A stretch of 64,000 bases of DNA. Source: Alphaproteobacteria bacterium (GTDB taxonomy: Bacteria; Pseudomonadota; Alphaproteobacteria; GCA-2731375). Under the pieces are notes generated by a model. The model had not been told where the DNA came from. It did no database searches and saw only the letters and a list, made by a program, of their open reading frames with translations. Shown here one piece after another: positions 11,739 to 21,010 of this stretch. The DNA lies in NCBI GenBank assembly GCA_030746295.1, contig JASLMY010000003.1:29950-93949 (forward strand). The letters run 5' to 3'. A program made the translations under genes and the position numbers. Within the stretch, counting starts at the first letter, position 1, and the number at the start of each line of letters is the position of its first letter.

Positions 11739-14700
11739 TCAGGCAGTGGCGGCCGCGGCGGCGGCGTCGAGGGGATGGGGGAGCCGGCTCAGCATCTCCT
11801 TCGGGCAGACCTGGACGAAGCGGGGCAGCTCCAGGTCCCAATCGACCAGCAGACGGGTGGCGAAGGGAGAATGGGTCTCGCGTGCATGCACCTCCACCAG
11901 GTCCCTCAAGACCCCTTCCCAGTGGGCGGCGCGGATCGGCTGCCAGACGACGCTGTCGGGATTGACGAAGGCGTCGAAGTCGCCGTCGGGCGCGTGCACG
12001 AAGGCCATGCCGCCGGTCATGCCGGCAGCGAAGTTGTCGCCGACGGGCCCTAAGATGACGGCGGTGCCGCCGGTCATGTATTCGCAGCCGTTGTCGCCGC
12101 AGCCTTCGACGACGGCCAAGGCGCCCGAGTTGCGAACGCAGAAGCGCTCGCCCGCCAGGCCGGCGGCGAAGAGCGTGCCGGAGGTGGCGCCGTAGAGCAC
12201 GGTGTTGCCGATGATCGCGTTCTCGTTGCCGGCGAGCGCGCTCGCCGGCGTCGGGCGCACGACGATGTCGCCGCCCGAGAGGCCCTTGCCGACATAGTCG
12301 TTGGCATCGCCCAGGACCTCGATCTTCAACCCCTGGACAGCGAAGGCGCCGAGCGACTGCCCGGCCGAGCCGCGGAGCCGGACCGTGACGTGGCCCGGCT
12401 GCAGGTCCCGCATGCCGAAGCGCTCGACGATCCGGGAGGAGAGCTTGGTGCCGACGGCGCGGTGGGTGTTGCGGACGTTGTAGGCGAGCTGGATCTTGTC
12501 GCCGTCGCGGAAGAGCGACTTGGCATCCTCGATCATCTGCGCATCCAGGGTCTCGGCCACTTCGTTGCGGCCTTCGATGGTGCAGATGCGTCCGTCGTCT
12601 CCGGCGTCCGCCAGCACCAGAAGCGGGTTCATATCGAGGTCGTCGAGATGTGGTGCGCCGCGGCTGACCTGGGCCAAGAGGTCGGCCCTGCCGATGATCT
12701 CGTCGAGCGAGCGGGCCCCGATCGAGGCCAGGATCTCGCGCACCTCCTCGGCCATGAAGCTGAACAGGTTGACGACCTTCTCGGCCGAACCCTCGAACTT
12801 CTCGCGCAAAGCCTCGTCCTGGGTGCAGATGCCGACCGGACAGGTGTTGGAATGGCACTGGCGGACCAGGATGCAGCCCATGGCGATCAGCGCCGCGGTG
12901 CCGATGCCGAACTCCTCGGCCCCCATCATCGCGGCGATGACGACGTCGCGGCCGGTCTTGAAGCCGCCGTCGACGCGGAGCCGGACCCGATGGCGAAGCC
13001 GGTTCAGGGTCAAAATCTGGTTGACCTCGGCCAGCCCCATCTCCCAGGGCGTGCCGGCGTACTTGATGCTCGACTGCGGGCTGGCACCGGTGCCGCCGCT
13101 GTGACCGGAGATCATGATCACGTCGGCCATCGCCTTGGCAACACCGGCGGCGATGGTGCCGATGCCGGATTCGGCGACCAGCTTGACCGAGACCTTGGCC
13201 GCCGGGTTGATCTGCTTCAGATCGTAGATCAGCTGTGCCAGGTCCTCGATCGAATAGATGTCGTGATGGGGCGGCGGCGAGATCAGGGTCACGCCGGGGG
13301 TCGAATGGCGCAGCCCGGCGATCTCGGCCGAGACCTTGAAGCCCAGCAGCTGGCCGCCCTCGCCCGGCTTGGCACCCTGGGCGATCTTGATCTCGATCTC
13401 GTCGCAGTGGTTGAGGTATTCGGCGGTGACGCCGAAGCGGCCCGAGGCGATCTGCTTGATCGTCGAGTTGGCGTTGTCGCCGTTGCTTCGGGGCTGGAAG
13501 CGCGAGGCCGCCTCGCCACCCTCGCCGCTGTCGGACTTGGCGCCGATCCGGTTCATGGCGATGGCCAGCGTCTCGTGCGCCTCGCGGCTGAGGGCGCCGT
13601 GCGACATGGCGCCGGTGACGAAGCGCTTGCGGATCGAGGTGATCGATTCGACCTCGTCCAGCGGCACCGCCGCGCCCAGGGGCTTGAAGTCCAAGAGATC
13701 GCGCAGATGCACCGGCGCCATCTCGTAGACGCGCTCGGCGTAGTCGCGGTAGAGCGAATAGGCGTCCTGAGCCACCGCTTTCTGCAGCGTGTGGATCAGG
13801 CGGCCGTCGAAGGCGTGGACCTCGCCCCGACGGCGATACTTGTAGAGGCCGCCGATCGGCAGCACCGTCTCCTCCTCGCCATAGGCCCGCCGGTGCAGCT
13901 CTTGCAGCTTCTGCTGGACGCCGGCGAGGCCGATGCCCGAAATCCTGGAGGTCATGCCGGGGAAGAGGGCGGCGACGAGCGTCCGGCTGAGCCCCACGGC
14001 CTCGAAGTTGTAGCCGCCGCGATAGGAGCTCAGGACCGCGATGCCCATCTTCGACATGATCTTGAGCAGACCCTGGTCGACCGCCTGACGGTAGCGCTGT
14101 ACGCATTCCTCGAGGCTGTGAGGCTCGAAGAGGCCGCGGCGGTGGCGGTCGCGAATGGTCTCCTGCGCCAGGTAGGCGTTGACCGTAGTGGCGCCGACGC
14201 CGACCAGGACGGCGAAGCCGTGAACGTCCAGGGCTTCGGCTGTGCGGCAGTTGAGCGAGGTATAAGTCCTGAGGCCGTGCTCGACCAGATGGCTGTGAAC
14301 CGCGCCCACGGCGACGATCATCGGCACCGCCGAGCGCGCCGCCGAGATCGCCTGGTCGGTCAGAACGAGATAAATGATACCGCTGCGGACCGCCTCCTCG
14401 GCCTCGGCCCGAAGCCGCCGGACGGCGAGCCGCAGCGCCCCCTCGCCACCGTCGGCCTCGAAGGTGCAGTCGAGCGTCCGGGCATAGGCGCCCATGTAGT
14501 CCGCCATGTCCTGGAACTCGCGGTTCGAGAGCACCGGCGAATCGAGCTCCAGCACCTTGAGCTGGCTGTCGTCCTCGGCGAGCACGTTGCCGAGGTTGCC
14601 GAACCGCGTCTTCAGCGTCATCACCTTGTGCTCGCGCACGGAATCGATCGGCGGGTTGGTGACCTGGCTGAACTGCTGGCGGAAGAAGTGGTGCAGGCCC

Positions 14701-16286
14701 CGGTACCCGCTCGACAGCACCGCCAGCGGGGTGTCGTCACCCATCGAGCCGGTCGCCTCCTTGGCCTCCTCGACCATGGGATGGAGGATGATCTCCACTT
14801 CCTCGTGGCTGTAGCCGGCGGCGATCTGGCGCCGGCGCAAATCCTCGCCGTCATAGAGCGCCGGCTCGCCGGCCTCGGTGCGCACGATGCTGTCGAGCGA
14901 CTTGATGTTGCGCACCCACTCCTGGTAGGGCCGTTCGGCGGCGAGCCGGTCCTTCAATTCGCCGTCGTGGTAGATCCGCCCTTCACGAAGGTCGACGCCG
15001 ATCATCTGGCCCGGCCCGACCCGGCCCTTCTCGATCATCGCCGTCTCCGACAGCGCCACCATGCCGGTCTCCGAGCCACAGAAGAGCAGGCCGTCGCGGG
15101 TCAGCGAATACCTGAGCGGACGTAGGCCGTTCCGGTCCATGCCGGCGATCACCCAACGGCCGTCCGAGGCGGCGATCGCGGCCGGGCCGTCCCAGGGCTC
15201 CATCACGGCGTTCGAATAGGCGTACATCGCCCGGTGCGCCTCGGCGAGCCGGGTCTTCTTCGACCAGGCCTCGGGGATCAGCAGGGTCTTGGCCATCGGT
15301 GCCGAGCGTCCGGCCTGGACCAAGAGCTCGAAGGTCGCGTCCAACGCCGCCGAATCCGAGCTGCCCGGCTGTATCACGGGCCGGATCTCGGCCGCCCGCT
15401 CGCCCAGCGCCTCGGACGCCATCCGGATCTCGTGGCTCTTCATCCAGTTGACGTTGCCCTTGACGGTGTTGATCTCGCCGTTGTGGGCAAGGACGCGGAA
15501 GGGCTGGGCCAGGCGCCAGGTCGGGAAGGTGTTGGTCGAGTAGCGTTGATGAAAGATCGCGAAGGAGGAGATGAAGAGCGGGTCCAGCAGGTCCGGATAG
15601 AAGGCGGTCAACTGCTCGGCCAGGAACATGCCTTTGTAGACGATCGTCCGACAGCTGAACGAGCAGACGTAGAAGTCGGTGATCGAGGCCTCCAGCACCC
15701 GGCGCTCGATGCGGCGGCGGACGACGTAGAGGTCACGCTCGAGGCGGTCCTCGTCGACGTCGTCGCGGCTGTAGATCATGATCTGCTCGATCTCGGGTCG
15801 TGTCGCGTTGGCCTTCTCGCCTATCACGGTGGTGTCGACCGGGACCTGGCGCCAGCCGTAGATGTAGTAGCCGCGGTTCAGGATCTCGGTCTCGACGATG
15901 GCCCGGCAGGTCTCCTGGGCGACGTGGTCGGTGCGCGGCAGGAAGATCATGCCGACGGCGAGCCGGTCCTCGGTCGGCTCGTGCCCGGTGCGGGCGACGT
16001 GCTGCATGAAGAATTCCTGCGGGATCTGGACCTGGATGCCGGCGCCGTCGCCGGTCTTGCCGTCGGCGTCGACGGCGCCGCGATGCCAGACCGCCTTCAG
16101 GGCGTCGATGCCGGCCTCGACGACGCGCCGGTCGGGGCTGCCGTCGACGGCGGCGACAAAGCCGACGCCGCAGGCGTCGTGCTCGTGCGCCGGGTCGTAG
16201 GCGCCGGCCCGGACGAGCCGCCGGGCATTGTGTTGCCAGGCCTCGACGAAGGCCCGGCCGCGGTCGATACCGGCTTGCTTGTCCAT
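11739..16286 (-). CDS. gltB: Glutamate synthase (NADPH) large subunit
   Basis: 1515-residue alpha subunit of GOGAT, converting glutamine and 2-oxoglutarate to two glutamates. Class II amidotransferase nucleophile Cys39 lies in HDACGVGFVA, so a 38-residue propeptide should be removed. Later come the FMN-binding TIM-barrel region (SGHSGGTGASPQSSIKYAG), the 3Fe-4S cluster cysteines (CILVRQCHSNTCPVGIC) and the C-terminal GXGXG beta-helix domain (GDIVVRPTP, TGGTAVILG). ATG 16286 follows a GAGGGAG ribosome site at 6 bases. It is the second gene after gltD, 11 bp apart. Confidence 0.98.
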   Translation of the reverse strand: MDKQAGIDRGRAFVEAWQHNARRLVRAGAYDPAHEHDACGVGFVAAVDGSPDRRVVEAGIDALKAVWHRGAVDADGKTGDGAGIQVQIPQEFFMQHVARTGHEPTEDRLAVGMIFLPRTDHVAQETCRAIVETEILNRGYYIYGWRQVPVDTTVIGEKANATRPEIEQIMIYSRDDVDEDRLERDLYVVRRRIERRVLEASITDFYVCSFSCRTIVYKGMFLAEQLTAFYPDLLDPLFISSFAIFHQRYSTNTFPTWRLAQPFRVLAHNGEINTVKGNVNWMKSHEIRMASEALGERAAEIRPVIQPGSSDSAALDATFELLVQAGRSAPMAKTLLIPEAWSKKTRLAEAHRAMYAYSNAVMEPWDGPAAIAASDGRWVIAGMDRNGLRPLRYSLTRDGLLFCGSETGMVALSETAMIEKGRVGPGQMIGVDLREGRIYHDGELKDRLAAERPYQEWVRNIKSLDSIVRTEAGEPALYDGEDLRRRQIAAGYSHEEVEIILHPMVEEAKEATGSMGDDTPLAVLSSGYRGLHHFFRQQFSQVTNPPIDSVREHKVMTLKTRFGNLGNVLAEDDSQLKVLELDSPVLSNREFQDMADYMGAYARTLDCTFEADGGEGALRLAVRRLRAEAEEAVRSGIIYLVLTDQAISAARSAVPMIVAVGAVHSHLVEHGLRTYTSLNCRTAEALDVHGFAVLVGVGATTVNAYLAQETIRDRHRRGLFEPHSLEECVQRYRQAVDQGLLKIMSKMGIAVLSSYRGGYNFEAVGLSRTLVAALFPGMTSRISGIGLAGVQQKLQELHRRAYGEEETVLPIGGLYKYRRRGEVHAFDGRLIHTLQKAVAQDAYSLYRDYAERVYEMAPVHLRDLLDFKPLGAAVPLDEVESITSIRKRFVTGAMSHGALSREAHETLAIAMNRIGAKSDSGEGGEAASRFQPRSNGDNANSTIKQIASGRFGVTAEYLNHCDEIEIKIAQGAKPGEGGQLLGFKVSAEIAGLRHSTPGVTLISPPPHHDIYSIEDLAQLIYDLKQINPAAKVSVKLVAESGIGTIAAGVAKAMADVIMISGHSGGTGASPQSSIKYAGTPWEMGLAEVNQILTLNRLRHRVRLRVDGGFKTGRDVVIAAMMGAEEFGIGTAALIAMGCILVRQCHSNTCPVGICTQDEALREKFEGSAEKVVNLFSFMAEEVREILASIGARSLDEIIGRADLLAQVSRGAPHLDDLDMNPLLVLADAGDDGRICTIEGRNEVAETLDAQMIEDAKSLFRDGDKIQLAYNVRNTHRAVGTKLSSRIVERFGMRDLQPGHVTVRLRGSAGQSLGAFAVQGLKIEVLGDANDYVGKGLSGGDIVVRPTPASALAGNENAIIGNTVLYGATSGTLFAAGLAGERFCVRNSGALAVVEGCGDNGCEYMTGGTAVILGPVGDNFAAGMTGGMAFVHAPDGDFDAFVNPDSVVWQPIRAAHWEGVLRDLVEVHARETHSPFATRLLVDWDLELPRFVQVCPKEMLSRLPHPLDAAAAAATA

Positions 16287-16297
16287 CCGCTGCTCCC

Positions 16298-17743
16298 TCA
16301 CGAAGCCTCGGCCAAGGCGGCCTCGGCCGCGGACTTGGCTTGCAGGTAGGCGTGCATCTGGCGCGCTGCGTCGCGGCCGTCGCGGATCGCCCAGACCACC
16401 AGCGAAGCGCCGCGGACGATGTCGCCGGCGGCGAAGACGCCATCGAGGTTGGTCATCTTGGTGAGATGGTCGATCCTAATCGTGCCCCAGCGCGTCACCG
16501 CCAGCTCCGGTGCGGAGAACAGCGTCGGCACGTCCTCGGGGTCGAAGCCGAGAGCCTTGATGGCGAGGTCGCAGGGAAGCGTGAAGGACGCGCCCTCGAC
16601 CGGCTCCGGCGACTGGCGACCGCTCGAATCGGGCATGCCGAGGCGCATCCGCTGCACCCTGACGCCGGTAACGCGGTCCTCGCCGAGATAGGCCTGCGGC
16701 GTCGACAGCCAGACGAACTCGACCCCCTCCTCCTCGGCATGGGCGACCTCGCGCAGCGATCCCGGCATGTTCTGGCGGTCGCGGCGATAGAGACATTTGA
16801 CCGACTTGGCGCCCTGGCGGACCGCGGTGCGCACGCAGTCCATCGCCGTGTCGCCACCGCCAATGACGACGACATGCTTGTCCCTGGCGTCGAGCGCGCC
16901 GGAGTTGAAGTCGGCAACCGCGTCGCCAAAGCCGAGCCGGTTGGCGGCGACGAGGTAGTCCATCGCCATACGAATGCCGTCGAGGCCGGCGCCCGGCACC
17001 GCGATGTCGCGGCCCCGGTAGACGCCGGTGGCGATCAGGACCGCAGCATGCCGGTCGCCGAGCTCGGCCAGGCTGCAATCGCGGCCGACCTCGAACTCGA
17101 GATGGAAGCGAATACCGGCCTGGCGCAGCAGGCGGGCCCGGCGCTCGACGATCTCTTTCTCCAGCTTGAAGTTCGGGATGCCGTAGACCAACAGGCCGCC
17201 GATCCGATCGTAGCGGTCGTAGACGTCGATTTGGTAGCCGAGGCGGCGCAGCAGCTCGGCCGCCGCCAGGCCGCCGGGCCCGGCGCCAACGATGGCGATC
17301 GATTCAGAGCGCTCGCGCGCCGGCGTCGGCGGCCGGACCAGACCGGCCTCGAAGGCCCTATCGGTGATGTGCTTCTCGACGGCGCCGATGGTGACGGAGT
17401 CGAAGCCCTTCTCGATGACGCAATTGCCCTCACAGAGGCGATCTTGCGGACAGATGCGGCCGCAGATCTCAGGGAACGTGTTGGTCGCGGCGGCCAGCTC
17501 GTAGGCTTCCGCCAGGCGGTCCTCGGCCGCCAACTTCAGCCAGTCGGGGATGTTGTTCTGCAGCGGGCAATGAATTTGACAGAACGGTACCCCGCATTGC
17601 GAGCAGCGCGCGGCCTGCGCCGCGGCCTTGTCCTGGGCATATTGGCGATAGATCTCGTCGAAATCGCCGATCCGTTCGGCGGCCGGTCTGAGCGCCGGCA
17701 TCTCCTGCCCGATACCCAAGAATTTGAGCATGCGCTCCGGCAT
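16298..17743 (-). CDS. gltD: Glutamate synthase small subunit
   Basis: 481-residue NADPH-dependent beta subunit that feeds electrons to GltB. N-terminal cysteine motifs for the two 4Fe-4S clusters are seen (CSQCGVPFCQIHCPLQ, and CGRICPQDRLCEGNC). An FAD Rossmann motif (VGAGPGGLAAAELLRRLG) and an NADPH motif (VVIGGGDTAMDCVRTAVRQG) follow, then AAGDIVRGASLVVWAI. The start ATG 17743 (MPERMLKFLG) is preceded by GGAGGGG. Here gltD precedes gltB, the reverse of the enteric order. Confidence 0.97.
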   Translation of the reverse strand: MPERMLKFLGIGQEMPALRPAAERIGDFDEIYRQYAQDKAAAQAARCSQCGVPFCQIHCPLQNNIPDWLKLAAEDRLAEAYELAAATNTFPEICGRICPQDRLCEGNCVIEKGFDSVTIGAVEKHITDRAFEAGLVRPPTPARERSESIAIVGAGPGGLAAAELLRRLGYQIDVYDRYDRIGGLLVYGIPNFKLEKEIVERRARLLRQAGIRFHLEFEVGRDCSLAELGDRHAAVLIATGVYRGRDIAVPGAGLDGIRMAMDYLVAANRLGFGDAVADFNSGALDARDKHVVVIGGGDTAMDCVRTAVRQGAKSVKCLYRRDRQNMPGSLREVAHAEEEGVEFVWLSTPQAYLGEDRVTGVRVQRMRLGMPDSSGRQSPEPVEGASFTLPCDLAIKALGFDPEDVPTLFSAPELAVTRWGTIRIDHLTKMTNLDGVFAAGDIVRGASLVVWAIRDGRDAARQMHAYLQAKSAAEAALAEAS

Positions 17744-18143
17744 GTCCCCTCCGACGCGGTACGTTGCCCATTGGCGGCGGTTTGGCGTCGACCAGCGGGC
17801 ACGATCGTTCCCACCCGGTCTATACACCCCATGTCCCTCCCCCAGGGCAGCATGGGACGGTCCCGGCCACCAATATAGGTCATTCGGCCCGTCGAGGCGA
17901 ACGGAATCGGGAAATTAGGTCAGAATAAGATAACTAAATTTACGACCAGCAAGCGCTAAGCACTTGATTTGGTAACGATCGCGTTATTGCATTCAAAGTT
18001 TCGTCTCATATCGGAACTATCATCCCGTTCGCCTGCGAATTGACAAGCTGCTATAAGCGCCGGCGGGACGCACCACCAACCGATTCGCCCCTCCTTCGCG
18101 GCCGCTCGACGGCCGCTTGCGTTGCCAGCCCGCGGAACGACCG
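17744..18143. promoter_or_regulatory. Divergent promoter region between gltDB and uppP
   Basis: 400 bp without a gene, with an AT-rich core at about 17,910-18,060 that stands out from the GC-rich surroundings. A short dyad TAACG-ATCG-CGTTA lies at 17973-17986. Toward uppP there is TTGACA at 18040-18045 and a -10-like TATAAG at 18052-18057, but these are too close together to be a pair. On the gltD side TATATT (minus, near 17873-17878) is a possible -10. I could not find a convincing sigma-54 or NtrC site. Confidence 0.5.
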
Positions 18144-18962
18144 ATGGCGCAAGCGCCGCTAGACATCATGCAGATCGTGGTCCTGGCGCTGCTCCAGGGC
18201 ATCACCGAGTTCCTGCCGATCAGTTCGTCGGCGCATCTGATCTTGGTGCCGGCGCTGACCGACTGGCCCGACCAGGGCACCGAGATCGACGTCGCCGTCC
18301 ATGTCGGCACGCTGGCCGCGGTGATGATCTATTTCCGCCGCGACCTCGGGGTCTTGCTCGGCGGCCTCGGCGCCGGGCTCGCCGGCCGACCGACGCCGGC
18401 GACCGGGCTCGCCCTCAAGCTCCTCGTCGCCACCGTACCGCTGATCCTCGCCGGAGGGCTGGTGGTCGGGCTCGACCTGAGCCAATCGCTGCGCGACCCG
18501 GCGGTGATCGCCTGGGCCACGCTCGGCTTCGCGGTGCTGCTCTATCTGGTCGATCGACGGGCCCGGACGGTGCGCCGCGTCGACGAGGTCGGCATCGCCG
18601 GGGCGCTCTTCGTCGGCCTCTGCCAGGTGCTCGCCCTGGTGCCGGGGGCCAGCCGGGCCGGCGTCACCATCACCGGCGCCCGCCTGCTCGGCATCGGGCG
18701 GACCGAGGCGGCGCGCTTCTCGATGCTGCTGTCGATCCCGGCGATCCTGGCCGCCGGCGGCTACGCGGCCCTGAAGCTGATCCTCGACGGTTCTACCGAA
18801 CTGGGCCTCGCCGCCCTCGTGGCCGCGGTCCTGGCCTTCCTGGCCGCGCTCGCCAGCATCGCCGCGATGATGGCCTGGCTGAAGCGGGCCAGCTACACCC
18901 CGTTCGTCGTCTATCGGCTGCTGTTGGGTGGCGCGCTTCTGTGGTGGCTCTACACCGGCTGA
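18144..18962 (+). CDS. uppP: Undecaprenyl-diphosphatase UppP (BacA family)
   Basis: 272-residue polytopic inner-membrane phosphatase that recycles undecaprenyl diphosphate to the monophosphate for cell-wall and polysaccharide synthesis. Signature 1 is LQGITEFLPISSSAHLIL with the essential Glu and Ser residues; signature 2 is LVPGASRAGVTITGARLLG. About eight hydrophobic segments follow one another. ATG 18144 (MAQAPLDIMQIVVL) is favoured; ATG 18168 and TTG 18117 are alternatives. It should also contribute to bacitracin tolerance, as known for the family. Confidence 0.95.
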   Translation: MAQAPLDIMQIVVLALLQGITEFLPISSSAHLILVPALTDWPDQGTEIDVAVHVGTLAAVMIYFRRDLGVLLGGLGAGLAGRPTPATGLALKLLVATVPLILAGGLVVGLDLSQSLRDPAVIAWATLGFAVLLYLVDRRARTVRRVDEVGIAGALFVGLCQVLALVPGASRAGVTITGARLLGIGRTEAARFSMLLSIPAILAAGGYAALKLILDGSTELGLAALVAAVLAFLAALASIAAMMAWLKRASYTPFVVYRLLLGGALLWWLYTG

Positions 18963-18969
18963 GGGCCGC

Positions 18970-19920
18970 TCAAGCCAAATGGCGGGCGATCCGCTTGCCG
19001 GCGCGCCGGTAGCGGTACATGTAGCTCTCCAGCATCGCCTCGGCGGCGTGCGGGGCGATGTCCAAGGCCTCGAAGCCGGGGGCGCCCTCGGCGGCGACGT
19101 TGTCGTGGCGCAGCAGCTCGACCTGATCGCGGGTCAGGATCGGCTCCGGCCAGAGCTGCAAGAAGGTCGCTTCGAACTTGGCGACGGCGAACGGCACCGG
19201 CACCAGGAAGCGCCGCCGCCCCGTGACCTCGAGGATGAGCCGCATCAGCTCCTCGAAGGTATAGACGCGGGGGCCGCCCAGCTCGAAGGTCTGGCCGGCG
19301 CTCTCCGGCCGCTCCAGGATCCGCTGCATGGCCTCGGCGACGTCGCCGACATAGACCGGCTGAAAGCGGGTCTGCCCGCCACCGATCAGGGGCAGGACGG
19401 GGGTGAACGGCAACAGGGCGCCGAAGAGATTGAAGAAGCTGTCCTCGGGCCCGAAGATCACCGAGGGGCGGACGATGGTGGCGCCGGGAAAGGCCTCGGC
19501 AACCGCGACCTCGCCGACCGCCTTGCTGCGGGCGTAGGCCGAGGTGGCGTCGGCATCGGCACCGATGGCCGAGACGTGCACGAGGCGCCCGACGCCGGCC
19601 GCCGCCGACGCCGCCGCGACGTTGCCGGCACCCTCGCCCTGCACCGCGTCGAAACGCTGGCCGCCCCATTGCGATAGAATACCGACCAGGTTGAGCACCG
19701 CCTCGGCGCCCTCGACGGCGCGCGCCACCGAGGCTTGATTGCGGACGTTGGCCAGCATCGACACGATCTGGCCGACATCGCCCATCGGCTTCAGGAAGGC
19801 AGCAGCCTCCGGATCGCGGACGGCAACGCGGATGCGGGCCCCCGTCTGCGCTAAGCGCCGCACCAGATGGCGGCCCAGGAAGCCCGAGCCGCCGAACACC
19901 GTCACGTTGCGAAGCGCCAT
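18970..19920 (-). CDS. Complex I NDUFA9-subunit family NAD(P)-binding protein
   Basis: 316-residue atypical short-chain dehydrogenase/epimerase. The N-terminal Rossmann motif is TVFGGSGFLGRHLVRRLA, and AYARSK holds a YxxxK pair. The long C-terminal part (LVPVPFAVAKFEATFLQLWPEP) resembles mitochondrial NDUFA9 and its alphaproteobacterial homologues. In mitochondria NDUFA9 is an accessory complex I subunit holding NADPH; the bacterial role is less clear. ATG 19920 is preceded by a GGGAGAGAGA ribosome site. Convergent with uppP, 7 bp apart. Confidence 0.88.
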   Translation of the reverse strand: MALRNVTVFGGSGFLGRHLVRRLAQTGARIRVAVRDPEAAAFLKPMGDVGQIVSMLANVRNQASVARAVEGAEAVLNLVGILSQWGGQRFDAVQGEGAGNVAAASAAAGVGRLVHVSAIGADADATSAYARSKAVGEVAVAEAFPGATIVRPSVIFGPEDSFFNLFGALLPFTPVLPLIGGGQTRFQPVYVGDVAEAMQRILERPESAGQTFELGGPRVYTFEELMRLILEVTGRRRFLVPVPFAVAKFEATFLQLWPEPILTRDQVELLRHDNVAAEGAPGFEALDIAPHAAEAMLESYMYRYRRAGKRIARHLA

Positions 19921-20047
19921 CTCTCTCTCCCGCCGGGGCGCCCGGCCGGCGCCCTGTTTCCTGTTCGCATCATATGGCCGAGTGGCGCGCCGCGACAATG
20001 GCAGCGACAATGCCGGCGCCGGCATCCCAAGGCAATGCGCCGAACGG

Positions 20048-20076
20048 TTGACAGCGAGGGCGGACGGGGATATTCG
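20048..20076 (+). promoter_or_regulatory. Sigma-70 type promoter of tRNA-Leu
   Basis: A perfect -35 TTGACA (20048-20053) is followed after 17 bp by TATTCG (20071-20076). The predicted start is about 20083, six bases before the tRNA. The -10 is weak, but spacing and position fit. Confidence 0.6.
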
Positions 20077-20088
20077 GATCGACGGCAA

Positions 20089-20175
20089 GCCCAGGTGGCG
20101 GAATTGGTAGACGCGCTAGCTTCAGGTGCTAGTGGGGGTAACCCCGTGGAAGTTCGAGTCTTCTCCTGGGCACCA
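20089..20175 (+). tRNA. tRNA-Leu (anticodon CAG)
   Basis: 87 nt with a GCCCAGG/CCTGGGC acceptor stem, discriminator A and genomically encoded CCA. The anticodon stem is CTAGC/GCTAG around loop TTCAGGT, giving anticodon CAG at 20123-20125. A long variable arm (GGGGGTAACCCC region) and the GTTCGAGTC T-loop fit a class II leucine tRNA. It decodes CUG, the main leucine codon in GC-rich genomes. Confidence 0.97.
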
Positions 20176-20234
20176 CTCGCGCCGCCGACGGCCCTGGCCG
20201 AGAACGCCGGACGGCGCTGGAAGATGTTCCCCGG

Positions 20235-20846
20235 ATGACGGTACACCTGCACAAGGGCGACTTGCCGGACGCGCTGGCCCTCGGCGACCTGGTCGCCATC
20301 GACAGCGAGACCATGGGCCTCAAGCCGCACCGCGACCGGCTCTGTCTGGTGCAGCTCTCGGCCGGCGACGGCGATGCGCATCTGGTGCAATTCGCTAATG
20401 GCGACTATCAGGCGCCCAACCTGGCCCGGCTGCTCGAGGACCCGGCGGTCACCAAGCTCTTCCATTTCGGCCGGTTCGACATCGCCGTGATGCACCAGTA
20501 TCTGGGCGTCCCCTGCGCCCCGGTATATTGCACCAAGATCGCCTCCAAGCTCGTCCGCACCTTCACCGACCGGCACGGCCTCAGAGATCTCTGCCGCGAG
20601 CTCTTGGGCATCGATATCTCCAAGCAGCAACAGAGCTCGGACTGGGGGGCGGCGGAGCTGAAGCCCGAGCAGCTGGAGTACGCGGCGAGCGACGTCCTGC
20701 ACCTGCACGCCCTCAAGGCCGAGCTCGACCGCCGCCTCGAGCGCGAGGGCCGGCAACAGCTCGCCCAGGCCTGCTTCGACTTCCTGCCGACACGGGCGAG
20801 GCTCGACCTCGACGGCTGGGAAGACGAGGACATCTTCGCCCATTGA
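20235..20846 (+). CDS. RNase D-like 3'-5' exonuclease (DEDD domain only)
   Basis: 203 residues covering a single DnaQ-like exonuclease domain. The DEDD residues are seen as IDSETMGL (D, E), HFGRFDIAVM (D), and EYAASDVLHLHAL as the Exo III motif with Tyr and Asp. Classical RNase D is nearly twice as long and carries HRDC domains; those are absent here, as in many alphaproteobacterial homologues. It probably trims RNA 3' ends. It lies between tRNA-Leu and the kdsD-lpt operon. Confidence 0.88.
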   Translation: MTVHLHKGDLPDALALGDLVAIDSETMGLKPHRDRLCLVQLSAGDGDAHLVQFANGDYQAPNLARLLEDPAVTKLFHFGRFDIAVMHQYLGVPCAPVYCTKIASKLVRTFTDRHGLRDLCRELLGIDISKQQQSSDWGAAELKPEQLEYAASDVLHLHALKAELDRRLEREGRQQLAQACFDFLPTRARLDLDGWEDEDIFAH

Positions 20847-20915
20847 GCCATCAGCCGGCGACGACGGGCCCGTTTGACCTGGATTTCGCATCTCCCCATA
20901 CTCACATATGGCATC

Positions 20916-20930
20916 TGGCACGATTCGTGC
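20916..20930 (+). promoter_or_regulatory. Candidate sigma-54 promoter (-24/-12) of the kdsD-lpt-rpoN block
   Basis: TGGCACG-ATTC-GTGC matches the sigma-54 consensus TGGCACG-N4-TTGC at all but one defined position. It lies about 80 bp before kdsD in a gap with no gene; the start would be near 20942. The same bases also form an inverted repeat GCACGA-T-TCGTGC, so a repressor operator is an alternative reading. Confidence 0.4.
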
Positions 20931-21010
20931 TGCAAGGCTCTCCGGGGGCGCGATGACGGCTCGGAGGGCGGAAGCGACGCTCGCCGAAGCGATATCTGGG
21001 TCGCCGCCAC

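Noticed and set aside
12390..15125. 911-codon open frame antisense to gltB
   Set aside because: The opposite strand encodes full-length GltB with all cofactor motifs. The antisense frame is open only because of high GC third positions and has no family resemblance.
17880..18010. Possible sigma-54 or NtrC sites upstream of gltD
   Set aside because: Neither strand shows GG/GC at the required spacing, nor a TGCACC-type dyad; only a short TAACG/CGTTA repeat is present.
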